Made by a program: the position numbers and the translations under genes
Shown: piece by piece, positions 11,628 through 25,300 of the stretch
Layout: the number at the start of each line of letters is the position of its first letter
How positions within the stretch are numbered: the stretch's first letter is position 1
Origin: Lepisosteus oculatus
Lineage: Eukaryota > Chordata > Actinopteri > Semionotiformes > Lepisosteidae
Length of the DNA: 64,000 nt
Assembly: GCF_040954835.1 (NCBI RefSeq)
Contig: NC_090697.1
Coordinates: 17,910,001 to 17,974,000 of the forward strand
Direction of reading: 5' to 3'
Notes under the pieces: model-generated
What the model saw: the letters and a program-made list of their open reading frames with translations, nothing else
The model's database searches: none
Told to the model about the DNA's origin: nothing

Positions 11628-11955
11628 TGCAGGCGGCACAGTGGTTAGCAATGCTGTCTCGCAGCAGTAAGGCCCTGGGTCCTATTTCTTTAGTGTTATC
11701 TACTGTCCGTTCTGCCCACATTCCCACGGGTTTCCTCCCACAGTCCAAAGAAATACTGGTAGGTAGTTTCCTTCTGGGAAAGACTGGCCCTGGTGTGCGT
11801 GTGTGCGTGCATGCTTGTGTCTGTGTGTGCCCTGTGATGGACAGGTGTCCCGACCAGGGAGCATCCTTCTTTGCACCTGCTGCTCCCTGGGATAGGCTCC
11901 AGCTCGCCCGTGACCCTGTATTGGACAAAGCTGTGAGAAAATGAACAGACAGATG
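11628..11955 (+). mobile_element. tRNA-like SINE / dispersed repeat, best copy in window
   Basis: Begins GGCGGCACAGTGGTTAGCAA, includes GGTTTCCTCCCACAGTCCAA and a short GTGTGTGCGTGC tract, then GTGATGGACAGGTGTCCCGA and GGGATAGGCTCCAGCTCGCC. Further copies or pieces lie at 25628-25885, 26990-27110, 36835-37065, 47890-47985, 48695-48985, 52000-52215 and 53040-53160. Confidence 0.75.
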
Positions 11956-11965
11956 CAAAGATGCG

Positions 11966-14700
11966 CGATGAGGACGAAGAGTTAGCAAGAGAGACTGGAG
12001 TCAAAAAACATACATGATTTCTGACACAGAAAAAAGAACTGAAAAACAGGATCTTAAAACACTCAGGACCGTCCTACCCATTGCAACATACAGGGAGCAA
12101 CAACACTCCTTGCAGCCATAATTAAACTAAGTCTCATACTGTACTATGATGTCAGACAATTTAGAGTCACTTACTGTCTCACTGCTGCAACAGAACTGAA
12201 AAGCAGAAGATGGCTGACCACCGAAAAACCTTCATCTCACTTCCCAAGTTATAGAAGTGGCATTTCAAGTTCAGCAAAGGATCACCAGCATACAATTCAC
12301 CATTAAACATATCAGGAACACCTGCATAGAATCTTAGCTTCAGTTATTTAATGCTAAAAAAAGCGGACTGAAAAGTAAAGACAGTTATCATTGCTTTAAA
12401 TCTTGCTAGTTTTAGACATTCATGAACATCTCTCTTTTTGCATACAAAATCAGTTTCTTATTATCCTTTTTTCCCCCCCAAATGGGCAAAATGGAAATCA
12501 GCCTAGAAACACTTAGACAGGACTTGACAATCTTTTTTAACTTATGTTTAAATTTTCCATCTCGAAGGATCCCACAGGACTTCAGATACAGGAGACACAG
12601 GTCACCCACCGCTGCAGAGCTTCGCTCATGAAGGTGACAAGGGACAAGCATTCGACACGAGCAGCCCCAGCGGAGAAGTGAGAAACAGCTTTAGCAACCA
12701 AACTGAGGGGAAATGAGGCAGGCCTGACTGTACAAAGAGTAGAACTCAGCCAGAAGCTGAGGTTAACACCACTGGTGCTACAGAGTGTAAATGACCAAGC
12801 AGCCAAAACATTGGTTTACAATCTCTTCCAAAGGAAAACACCTCTGACAGCAAGACGTGGTCTGGTCTCATACGGGTATTGGTTTTAAGAAATCAGCCCA
12901 CGCATTTCCTTTTATAACTACACTCTCCATATCTAAACATGACTTAAGCTTTTTTTTTCTAATACAGGAGCATGAGTTTTGTTAAACATCTCTAGATTGC
13001 AGAGTTTAAAGCTTGTTATACATGTACCTTATCGACAAATAAAATTATATTTTATTGTAAAATTACAGTACTTCTATCACACCCCTGTATCTCTCTGCTT
13101 TCAGCTGGTCTCACCATATACTGTACACAAACACCACAGTAACGTGGCCTTGAAAAACTGGGGTGATGGAATTATTGGATTCCCACAGCAAAAGATGGTA
13201 GCGTGGTTTCTTTCAAGAAATGTTTTGAGGGCCTTGGTTCAATGATCAGAACGGCTTCCGTTAGTTTGCATTTATAATACTCAGAACACGAACAATAGCA
13301 TCATGACTTTCTTCAAGTTAAATATTTTGAACAGGAGAGATTTCATTTATTTAACTACCCATACAGAAATTCCCTTCTCTTCCAATTAATCGAGTACAAA
13401 ACATTCATGTTTACAGATAAAGTCTAGGTCGTTAGTGTCGTGAGAGAAACGTCTGGACAAGATCCTAGGCTCCATCAGCTACTACAAACCATACGAGCAT
13501 TTTGTTTGTAGGCATTTAAAGGTGTTTTTTAGATTTAAGGATTTTGATTTTTTGTTGTAATAAGAAGCGTTTGGGAGAAAAAAGCATTTATTTAGAGCAA
13601 ATTAGTAATTCTGGGTAAAGCTAACTTTTATAAATGAAAATGGTCCAATAATACTTTCTCTTTTAGTCTTTTATTTTAGTATTGGAGTTGAAACATTTAT
13701 TTTAAATTTTGTGAAAATGTGAAAAATGCAAAAGCAAGTTAACATTTGTTATATGTAAAACATAATTTGGCTATATAATTTACTTATCTCTGGCAGTTCG
13801 TCTTTTTTCTCTTGTATTGGTTTCTGCTCCTCTAGTTGTATTTGTATTTGTGAATTCTTTATACATTTAATTAAAAAAACCATACAAGCAGGATAGGCCG
13901 ATCAGAACAGGCTCTTTTCGCTTGTAACCCTTCTTGGGCTCTAATGCTGAACATTCAAGTTCGTCCCAGATCGTACAGCCACAGACATACAGGTGTATGG
14001 AATCGTGAATCGTTATTTAATTAAAATTAAAACTAATTGAGCGCTCGAAAAAACGAATTGGGTTTCAATAAATCGAGAAAGGGTGTCATTCACAACAGGT
14101 ATAACGCTTGGCGAGCTGAATGAATCAGATGTAATAAAACCCTGTAGCTGAATACTGACCAGTGTAATATCTCATATAGCACATAGACGTTTGCTGCGCG
14201 ACCCATGACAATTTTCAGTCCATTTCAATCCGAATACTCAATAAAGACGTGACATACATGGGGAGAAACGTGTATATATATCTAACTAGATTTTTTTAAA
14301 TTTAAAATAGCATCCCTTGAAGCACATTTTCCAATAAACTTCAGTGTCACCAATATATAAATCAATGTTTATTCATTCCGTTTATGTAAGGCACCTTATC
14401 CTTGAATGACCGACTCATAATTATTACGACAGGCCCACCCTAGATATGTTTGAATTCTTAACAATACCAGCACAGAATTAACTCTGAGTACATCCTACAA
14501 CCTATCGTAGTTTTAGGCTTCCGAGACTGAATGTTTCCCCTAGTCATGCACAGGAAAACAACGCACCGAACGCATTGTAAAACAAGAAATAACCATGATG
14601 TCGATTCTTCTACAAGAAAACAAAATTAAATAACCTCTTAAGGCCGAAAGCCATAATACATAGCACGAACACCACTGCTGTCCCACTCCTGCTAAATATT
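11966..14700. other. Region upstream of the mtmr9 start, no gene seen
   Basis: AT-rich sequence with no supported coding region on either strand. The small open frames lack homology, splice context or codon bias. If the exon at 14703-14870 is real, this is mtmr9 intron 1. Confidence 0.5.
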
Positions 14701-14702
14701 AC

Positions 14703-14870
14703 CTGTTACTCCTCGTTTGTCTTGCTCCCTTCAAGTACGAAAATGCCGCATCCAAATTTCCAGAAACCCTTAAACACACTGGTGTAAACAGAACCCTGTC
14801 CGTCTCTAACAGCAGCACACAGCTGGTGGAGCGGATATTATCTAGCTCGGCTCCGCCTATCCTTCCGTTT
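14703..14870 (-). other. Possible non-coding first exon and promoter region of mtmr9
   Basis: A relatively CpG-containing segment (about 14700-14900) on the minus strand ends GAGTAACAG before a good donor GTAATA at 14702. A matching acceptor candidate is AG at 11236-11235, just upstream of the mtmr9 start codon. The 5' limit is a guess; no TATA box is evident. This is inference from splice signals only. It could instead be chance, with transcription starting near 11.2 kb. Confidence 0.3.
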
Positions 14871-17464
14871 GCGCTGTCAGATTCAATGAAGTTCCGGTGG
14901 TTTTCTTTCATTGAATGTAATGGAAAAACTGCGTTTTGTTTCAAAATAAATATTTGCTTTGAAATAAAAAATTAAACAGGATTTCTCAGTGTTTCTTGAA
15001 GAATATCCCTCTGTAATCCGCATATTTCATTTATGCCACGGCCTATGTTTTCACCTGACCCAACAAGGTAATTTTGTCAAAGCGCGAACAAGCAAAATAA
15101 ACAAAAAGCAAGCAATGTACCTTTACAAACGCAAACGTCTTAAAATTAATAGAGGTCTGAGGGAATAGCATTTTCAGTGTTTCTCGGCATTTCTTTCATT
15201 TATTTAGTATGATAATATTTTTTTAACCAAAGATATTCTGGTTTAATCACCATAAATACTAAAGTGTCTAGGTAAGTTTTAACGAATCTATTTGTAACAG
15301 CTACACAGCATATTGGGAGTTATCACATTTTCAAAAGGATTTTCATAAAGTTCTTCAAAAGAAATATGTGTGTTTTGATTGAGAATTGGTTTCCATACCA
15401 ATTCAGTTCTTAAACTAAATCAGCTAGTTAGCTAGTTAGACCAATTTAACAAGTTTCTCCAAGCTCTTCAGGTGCTACTGTTTTAAACAAATCAAGAATA
15501 CTTGCGGAACCACCATCACTGTAGAACAAGGATTGTATATTCCCATATTCACCTAAATCATTACAATAAAGGATACAGGTATCCCTGTTAATTTCTGTGC
15601 CATGTGTTTTAGGCAAAGTACTGTAACAGGGCAGTAGGTCTGGTAAAATTGAGAATTTTGTCTGAACCACATTCATTTGAAGGCTGTGGGGAATGAGCTG
15701 CTGCCTCAGGCAGCTGACCTCTTGGGAGAAGATTGGTCAGATAAGAGCTTATAAACTAGAATGCACTGAATCTATTATCTGGAGTGCAGAGTTTAGTATT
15801 TCTGTGGAAAAAGGTCACCGGAAGGAAGGGAGAAGGAACTTGGGAGTTTGAAGAATTTCGGAAGTGCTTTTTGTGAGGAGTGCCATCGAGAGACTGGAAT
15901 TCTTTCAGATGAAGTTTAAAAGTTATTTTTGAAGCAGGTAAGTAGCTTAGCTACCTGATTGTGACAGAGAGGGACTTGACATTGAGTGGCTCATAAAGTA
16001 ACTAGGCTTTTTTTTTTCATTCTGTTTTCCTCACACTTTAAGTAAAAGAGCAATTGATTTGTACCATGTGGCTACAGTTCTTCTGGTTTTCCTGGGCCTG
16101 CCTATTTTAAAGATTTCCCCATTACGACACACCCAATCCTGGGTGTCTCACTACCTTTTAAATTCCGTTTACAGGAGACAAAAGTCCATTACCCTTTTTT
16201 TAATAATAAAACACCAATGACTTCCTGCTGTCACAGACGTCCAAAGGGACTAACCGTGGGGAGCAGGAGAGCGGTAAAATACCCATATGCGTAGCCTATG
16301 CGAGACGGGAAAAAGGCCCGGGCTCATAGTGCAAAGAGTTCAGGAATGCCGTATAGAAACCTATGCCCTCAGGGAGCGGACGTGGGGCACCCTGGTGCTA
16401 GGCGGGTCTCAGGACATCCGAACGTCAATGCTGAGCGAGGACAGAGTGCAAGACCCGGAAATATATAGCCCAAGGGAAAGAGAGGGACAGGAAGGACAGC
16501 AGACCGGCAACTAGGGACAGGACAGAGAAGGAGCGCCCTCTGGCTGCAGAGGGCGTGACACCTGCTGGCAGGTTTAGGCTAGGATGCTCAGATGTTGAGA
16601 ACACCTACAATAACCCAACCAGACTGCTTTCTGTAGAGTTGTGCATATAGCTTCATATAGAACCCAAGTCTTTACTGATTAAGGATTCATCAGAACACTG
16701 CGAATGTTGCACAGATACACAGGCCAGTCGCTGGGGAAGTCCAAGTGTGATCTGGGTAGGAGTGTCTAGTTACAGTACTACAGACGCTCCACTTCTAATG
16801 ATGGGTTGTAACTTGACTGCTTGGTGCTGCAATTATCAGTTCCAGAGACCTCTCTTCCTACTCCTGTGGGGTCATCCGGATGTGGCCACACTCTATCATT
16901 ACAATGCATGTCCTCCTGCTGCTCATATACAGTAATTACAGCTTTCTTGCATGATGAGACTGTGACAGTTTCCCCCACTCCACAGATTTGACTCCCATTA
17001 ACTTTTGTGAGAAGGAAAGGTACCACATGTGTACAGTATCTAGGTTTCAGTGACTAGTGAGTAGGGACATGTCTGTTGTCCAGGTTCTACAGGACCGAAT
17101 CCACAAAGAACACAGATGCAACCTGGTGCAAAGCATGTGTCTCAGGTGTACAGCTGGAATTGCTTCCAAAGGTGGTCATAGACCCTGTTCGTGAGTGGGT
17201 TTCACAGTAGAACTGTTGATGACCGTTAATCAGCATATAGGCTTTAACTGTGGTGTCTGTTTCATATTGTATGATATTTCCAGCAATGGCTGTAAATTTT
17301 GCAGTGTCTATCTTTAAATCCTGAATTTAGTTATTGGAATTCTTTAAATTGATTTTAACCAACATTGTAAGAAACGTAGATCATACCTTTGTAGTATGAA
17401 AACACTTTTCCCGGTAATTGCAATTATACTACAAAAAAAAGACTGGATAAAACTCTTGGTTTAG
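14871..17464. other. Intergenic region between mtmr9 and clu
   Basis: Lies between the 5' side of mtmr9 and the 3' end of clu. Apart from the solo LTR at 16229-16560 I see no gene, RNA or clear repeat. Open frames are short and unsupported. Confidence 0.5.
16229..16560. mobile_element. Solo LTR with 5-bp target duplication
   Basis: A 332-bp unit starts TGTCAC and ends GTGACA (inverted termini) and is flanked by the perfect direct repeat CCTGC at 16224-16228 and 16561-16565. It is clearly more GC-rich than its surroundings. A TATATAG motif occurs near 16459-16465. There is no internal gag-pol, so this is a solo LTR from LTR-LTR recombination of a retrotransposon, family not identified. Confidence 0.8.
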
Positions 17465-19354
17465 GATACTGTTTGTTTTATTCACAAGTCTAGTATTCAG
17501 GTTTACAGATATCTCAGCCTGTACACACTGTATACAAACTATTCATTGCTTGCTTGATTCATGGAAAAAATTCTGAAATGACAAGTTGCTGCATAAGATT
17601 TACCACGTTAGTGGGGCAGACCATTTTACCACTTAGTAGTAAAGCTCATTCCAGAGTACAAAACATTGCAACACTGTATATAGCAAACCAACAGCCCATT
17701 ACCTAGGAAAATATTATTTTACATATCATTCAAAATCCTGCTTTGAATTCTCTACTTTAACTTTATGACATCTCTTTATGTTTAGGATTTATATCTGCAA
17801 AAAACAAAACCGTGTAGATATGAGAATCAGTGAACAATACTGGGTGTTTAAGTCTTAATGGTACAATAGGATTTGCTATGCTAAATGAAAACAATGCTGA
17901 CAAAAAAGGACTATGTTAGTGCAGGAGATGCTTCTATGGCTTTTAGTGCAGTCTTCGGAAAAGCCCCAGGAGATTTATTTAACAACTCTGTAAAAGAGAA
18001 CAAATCACACAATTTTTAATAAAATATTAGTGTAAATATATCATTAACATTATTAAAGTATAACAAAGATCTGTATGTTGAGTAGAAGAGTGCTCAATGA
18101 AGCACAGCCTATTTTGATATGTAATGCTTTCTCTTCTGTTTTCAGTTGGTTTTGTCCTTCATACTCTCCTTCTTTAGAAGACATTGATAGAACAGGGTTA
18201 GTTTTCTTGTGCTCTTCAATTAATAATAGTAATTGTTTACACTTATATAGCACTTTTCTGGACACTCCACTCAAAGCACTTTACAGGTAATGGGGTCTCC
18301 CCTCCACCACCATTTTTAATGACCACAGAGAGTCAGGACCTCAGTTTTACATCTCATCCAAGGGACAGCACCTGTTTACAGTATAGTGTCCCTGTCACTA
18401 TATTGGGGCATTAGGACCCATGTGGACCACAGGGTGAGCGCCCCCTGCTGGCCCCACTAACACCTCTTCCAGCAGCAACCTTAGTTTTCCCCAGGAGGTC
18501 TCCCATCCAAGTACTGACCAGGCTCACACCTGCTTAGCTTCAGTGGGTTGGCAGTTGTGAGTTGCAGGGTGATATGCTGCTGGCAGCATATTTTTTAAAT
18601 TAGCCTGGTCTTTGAAGAATTTTGATTCATGTATTTTTTTAGAAATAGAAAAAGATCTCTCGTAGTAGCCATAACAGACCGCAGGGTTTTTATGGTCATA
18701 TTTATACCCTTGGTATGTTGTAATGCTACTGTGGTTTCTTGGATACTTTGCAGTACCTGAGATTTTCTTCAGCATCTGATTCTGCTGGCAAACATCTTCT
18801 AACACACATAGAGATATCATTTTAAAACGATGTAGGATTTCACACTTTTTCATACAAGCTTGTTAAACCATTCTTGAATAAAAGTGCTTCACAGCTTACT
18901 AAAGCTTGTTACCTAACACAGAGAGAAAATTGAGATATACTGTACTTGTAGTTTTAAACCCCCTAAGCTTTTCCAGAATAAGACTTTAGAGATAAAAATC
19001 CAAATTTCATCCACTGTTACTTCAGGGAGCAACAAGTAAGAAAATTTGATCCCATTCAAAGTCATAGCACTATTACAAAACGTCTGAGTTTTCCACTTAG
19101 GCAAAGAGACAGATGGCATGTTTGGTATGGAGATACAGTAAAGTGATAGCAAGGTGTAGGTTAGATGTGACTGCTTACATGGTATTCTGTTTGTAGCGAT
19201 CCAAAGCCTCCTGTGCCACCACCTCTGAGAATTTTGGGTCATTCCATGGAATGTCTCCGGGGACAGTGAAGGTCATCGGTGGGCTGTCAAACAGCTGGAC
19301 AGAGACATTGGTGTCTTCAGGCTTTTCAGGATCCTCACTTGTTCTTGAAATTAC
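17465..19354 (-). CDS. clu: clu exon 8 (last coding exon plus 3' UTR)
   Basis: Acceptor TTTCAAG before 19354; the stop TAA is at 19177-19175. Encodes [40 protein letters not shown] and a short tail ending RYKQNTM. The 3' UTR is inferred. AATAAA signals on the minus strand occur at 17979-17974 and 17482-17477; which is used is not known. A 5S-headed SINE lies in this UTR. Confidence 0.88.
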
Positions 19355-22300
19355 CTTGAAAAGATCAGAATCCCTAGGTTATGAAGTGTTAACAATGGAA
19401 CACCAGAAAAAAAGTACAAAAGTACTAAGATAAGCAGAATAAGCTCCCCCTTTAACCTTTTACCTCTCCTTTCATCATTGAACTTTCTATCTTTTCACAA
19501 GAATTGTCCATTTTTTATTATTACCTGCCCAATTATGAGAATCGCCATGTAGTTACATGGGGGAGAATGAGGAAAAATAGAAAGGCATTTCTGAGTTGTT
19601 AATCTTTTTAAGTTGTGTCCCCGATGGAGGTCACTGTAAGCCTGTAATAAGAGCCTCATGGGTCACTGTGTGAGACATATTGGGATGAACACGCTCAGTG
19701 TTTTGTGTGTGGTAATTTGTTTGGTGTGAGTGAAGTTTTATTTAATCTCTGACCCAGGGAAAAGTGTGGTGTGGCCAGTTGAGGAGCGAATGCAGGCTCG
19801 CACTGTGTCAGTTATTATTTTTCTTCTTCTTTGTTGGTCTGCTAGTTTTTTTTATCAATAAAGTTTGATAATCAGCCAGTGAAAGCTCTGTTTCCCTTCA
19901 CATGAATGCATAAAACCCTAAACTAAACCCAGGATTTTAAAACTGTATCACTGAGACCCGAGAGAACAATGGTTAAAATATCTCATCCCTACTCTGTGTT
20001 TTCAGCAGTGAATCACGAACCAGAGTGATCAAGTGGAAACTATGTGGAAATGCATTTAAAAACTGAAAACAGAAGGCACTTTTTTACCCAATGGATCGTG
20101 GAATTAAGGAGCCAGCTGCCCAGCCACATTTCTGAAGCAGATCCACAGGTCTCTTTCAAGAAATGACTGGATGAGATCCCTGGATCAATTAACTACTAAC
20201 AACCCAATGGGCTACGTGGGCTGAGTGGCCTCCTCTTGTTTGTAATGTTTCTTATGATCTTATGTTTCTCACATTATACTGTATGGTAGGCTAAAGTAAC
20301 CTTAATCTGAATTGTCAATCAAATGCAAGTCTGGTTTCTTGCTAATTCTTTGTGCTCTGCTTCCGACTTGCCCTGTTATAAATTAAACATTTAACTTTTG
20401 AAAAGAATGCTGGGAAGTCCTGGGCAAGGTCAGCTAGTGACATTGCTCAGGCTCATGTCATCCACTTGTTTTGTTTTTTTAATTACAAATTAATTTGTCA
20501 CTATTGTTCAGTAGGGAGTGACGGAACCATGAGCATTGGGCAGTATTATAAGGATTGTTGTGTCTCAGAGAGAATGCAGGGAGATTCACTAGGACATAGC
20601 TCACTGTTTTGATCTGGAACATCCCATCCTTCTGGGTCTGGTTGGCCAGTGCGGACACCCATCCAAACTGCCTGTTGACCATGTCCAGCAGGCTGGAGGT
20701 GTTGAACATTTCCTCCTCAAATTTCCTCAGAAGTCGGTTGTACTCCTGGGTGAATTTCTCGGCCATGGCCAGGGCTCTCTCCAGTTCCTCTTTCAGGGGC
20801 CCGTCCAAAGGCTTCTTGCCAGAGCAGTCTGAAAGAAGAAACAGGATGCTACTGCTTACAGCTGGGGTCTCAGGACAGCGAGTTAAGCTATACCAGTCTC
20901 TAGACTGTCTCATGACCTCTGGCCCTGACTCAATCTTTCCTCTTCCTATCCTATAAAAACAGGTGGGAGCTCTGTATTTTCTCTCTTTTGCCTCATGTCC
21001 ATCTAATGGATGCTCTAATTCTTCTCTCTCAGTATCTCCCTGCAGTGACTAGAGCCCACCTCTGTAAATAGCACTGCAGCAGACCTGTGTGTGAGCCTGA
21101 ATTCACTTTCTCCAGCCTGTCTTTTCCATACTCCATGCACTTAGTAACACCGGAGCTCGTCACAGTATTATTCCTCAGTCCGCCATTCATTTTAACTTGT
21201 TTCTCACCTCTCTGTATATGGCATAAAGTTAACTGAATAACAATGTATATGTTAATAAACGTATGATTACCATACAGCTACACATGTGGGGTTTCTGAAC
21301 CTAACAGACTGCCTAACTGGGAACAAAACATACAGTAGAGGGAAACTGTACCTTACCTCATCAACCACATACAGTACAGTAGAGTATGTTCATTAATTAC
21401 TCATTATGTCTGCCTACCCCCCGCTTTGATCACCAGAACACTCCTGTCACTCATTTCAGTCCATGCTCAGGCCAGGAAGGGGGTGTCCATATATGAAGAC
21501 ATTTCTTTTTCCCAAAAAGGGTTTTGTACTGGTCTTGAAAATTCTCTTCAAGACCAACCCAAGCATATTTCTTTAGCTTGCAAGTATAAAATGTTCCATA
21601 CCAATATGCTGGATCTCTTTGCATTTTTCACATTCCTCTCGTAGTTTCAGGCAGCCTGCAGAATTGCGCCGGATCTCTCTGCACGTCATTTGGTCTCTTC
21701 CGTAAGGTCGTGTCCTAATAACATCTTCATTAATGCTCCCGTCTAAATATTTCAACAGAGGAAAAACTCAAAGTGGTTACACTCCTCCTGAAATATATTT
21801 TGAGGGACATGGGTGTTTAAACATGAAGCGTTGTTCTTCATCTGACAGAAATCTATTTTGTCAGTCAATACTTTAATTTGTTTTTATCTTGTGTGTTACA
21901 GTGGGAAATAAAAAATATAGAAGGAATATATGTAGGAAAGACCTCTATCGATATAATTTTTATCTCACATCTGGCTATACCCTCAATGTGAAATGGGCAA
22001 TTCTGACTTGCAAAATTATTTTCACAACCTTAATCTCCAGTAATTTCCCAATGGCCGAAGAGATATGTACCATTTGAAGGAGAGGGGGATGTTCCAAAGT
22101 TGTCTTCCATATGTGGATCAAAAGAGTCAAAAATGTTCCGGGCCATGTCAAACATTGGCTGGAACATGCTGTGAAAGCTGGGAAAACCACTGCTGTAGTA
22201 GGGGGACCTGTAGACACGTGACCTCTGTTGATTCTGGCTGTCTCCATAGGCGAAGGGTGAGTAAAACAAGGGCCTCATGAACGGGTGGTGAAAGGAGTGC

Positions 22301-25300
22301 ATGTGGTCGAACACCTTCATGCTGTCCAGGAAGATGCTGTCCACACCATCGGACACCTCAGTGTAGCGCCCCTCCAGGTCCTCAAACCGCTTGCTCTGCT
22401 CCTTGTCCTCTTCCAGGAGAGAGTCAATATTTTCCCCATTAATCCATATGGATATTGGCGAGGTCCTGTTTAGAATTTCTTCCAGCTAAGGGAAAAAAAA
22501 ACACATGTTGTGAGTCCACAGATATGATAAATAGGCTGAGTAAATGACATTGACCAGAGCTAGCCTGATTTGTCTGGCCGCTGTATCTGCTAAAAGTAGA
22601 ATATGTTTGAACAGCCAATTAGCCTTTGTGGGTACGTGATGAAAAGGTTCAGTAAGTGTAGATTGTACCACATAAGTTATTAAAACTAGTTCTCTTCAAT
22701 AAGGAAACACCTGAAGAAGGCTCCAAAGCCAAAACGTTGTGTTTCTTTTCTTCTCTTTTCACCATGGAATAAACCTTTACTTGTTCCTTTGCAGCCTACA
22801 CATGCTGACGCAGCTACTAACTTGGAACTACAATATTATTGTGGTTTATTTTGTCTCTCCAGCTCCTGTTATCATTATCTCACCATCTGCACTACGTGGT
22901 TGACTTTGAAGTGACTGTCTAAACTTACTAATAAATTAACACATTAATATATTATTCATTATAAATTTAAGGTATATTCAGAAACATTTAAATAAGGCTA
23001 TGCCAAAAATATTTTCAAAACAACCTGAAATTTAACAATTATGCAGTTGAAATCTGTATTAAATGAATACACAGCTGACCTGTCTTCCCACCATGCCTGA
23101 CCCACTGCTGCAAGTCCGGGAGTAGTATTTTATGCAGGTGTTTTTCAAGCAAGGTTTGCACTCCTCCCACAAGGCCTGCATGGACTCATTGCAGAGTGTC
23201 TGTTCATCGTTCAGTTTAGACTCAACTTCCTTGGCTGTGTTCAAAGCATCCTGGACAGAAAAACAGAGCAGATAAAGTATTGCTTTTGAAGTGTGGTTTT
23301 GTGGTGCACAGAGACAAAACAAAACAAAAAGAGACTTGACACAGCATGCATTTTGCCCTTATTCTCCTGTAAACAGATTTGTGTAACATACTTCTTAATT
23401 CACTCAAATCTCATCAATACTTCTTCAAGTATTTAGAACGTAATGCATTGGTAGACATTTTATTTGCACTTTATTTCTGAATGGACAGAAATTGTAGAGT
23501 AAACCTCAAAACCATGATTATATATTCTACATGTTAAGCTCTCCATGTATAAAAGATCAGATATAGACTAAACCTGTGTCTATCACCTCCATACTTAATA
23601 ACCATCTTGTAATTATCCACCTGGGAGTGAAGTTTGATCTGTGATCTTAACAGTTAATTTTATTTCCTGTACAAATGTCTGGCTGAACTGATAGACTAGA
23701 AAATGCTTGAAATGTAATTATCAAATTACATTCTAACGTGTGCAGTACATGTACGGTGTTCAAGGGAACATTTCCGCAGGTCTTTCCTCCCGGCGGCTGT
23801 CAGGGTGTATAACGCTGCCCTAGGCTAGGACTGTTAGCCCTTCATTTGCTCGTCTATGGACAGCATGTTTGCTCCATTGTAATTTTTGGACAATCAGTCT
23901 GTATAAACCTATGCACATTTTGCACATATTTTATTGTTTTTACAGTGACAATGATCATCACATTTTGCACACACCTATGTATTTATTTTTTATTTATTTT
24001 TATTTATTTAGTTGTCTTTTGTTTTATAACTATTATAATGTCTGTTTTTGCTTGTCTTGGGCTGGACTGCTGTAACACATAGATTTCCCTACGGGACTAA
24101 TAAAGTATTATCTATCTACAGTAGGTAATAGCCCTTGAGGATGAAAAATATAGTATGTTGTAATTTCTTCTTTAATAAAAGCTATTCATGAGGCCTATTT
24201 CTACCTCTTTCTGTTTCTTGGTTTCCTCTAAGCTCTTCAGAAACTTATTGTGGTCTTCTCCAGACTTCTCCATCAGAGTCTTCATCTCCTTGACCCCATT
24301 GATGGCATTTTCAATCTGCTGGTCCAAATACTTCTCTCCCAGAAGTGACATTTCTACAAAGCAAAATGAATTCACTGGAGCTAAGAATCAGCACAAGGGA
24401 ACATTACAAAAAGCACCTGCCAGCTGGAGGTATGGTTCATATGTTCATAAGAAAATGGGATACATTGAAAATAAAAATAAAATAAAAATAAAAATTTAGT
24501 ATAACTAAACTAACAGTTCTGACTCAGAGTTCCTGAGAGAGATTCAGAACACCCGCTGAATGGGGCAAAGTATTCTTGCTAATAGCCGACATAGTGTAGA
24601 GGCCAAAGATTGATAGCCAATGGTTTTGCAAACTGAATACAAAATGCAACAGACAAATACTGTATACTATAATGACACATAAAAAACCAAACTCTCATAG
24701 ACAGCAATTTGTGAAGAAAATATTGCAGATGGCAAACTTTGTAGAAATGTTACAATTGGTTTTCATTAGTCATTCATATCTGTCACACTTTATAGGTTCT
24801 CTAGACCTATTTAAAATAAAATACATTTGCTATGATTTTTTAAAATTGAATCATAAAGGGAGAATGAAAAACACTATACCTTTATTTCATCCAGTATGTC
24901 TTGGAATTATGGATGTATACATTAGTGGAATTATGATTGATTAGATGTTAGAATTGTATGATTTTTCAAAATTGTATGAAAGCTTGCTTGCCCTCTATAA
25001 AAGAGTGGAATTTCCGAACACAAAGTAATCCTAATATGTTTGAACGTGTGTGTGGAATCACCCCAAAATATATTATATTAGCCTGATCATTTATATTAAT
25101 CCCATTATCACAAATACAAATTATTTGATTGTAAAACAGTTTTGAACTGTTTACTCTTTATGAACATGACATCTTAAGGTCATATTAAGGCTCCAGTCCT
25201 CTGCACTTACGTGAAAGCTCGTCTTTTGAAGGAGGCAGCAGGCCCTCAGCAGACCAATACAGCAGGCACATGACCAGGAATGACCAGGACAGCGTCATCC

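Noticed and set aside
11594..11988. Open frames of 116 and 134 codons on both strands
   Set aside because: Both lie in the tRNA-like SINE at 11628-11955.
18490..18588. A functional 5S rRNA gene
   Set aside because: Only about 100 bases resemble 5S rRNA and they are diverged, joined to a SINE body and tail; no T-run terminator follows the 5S-like part.
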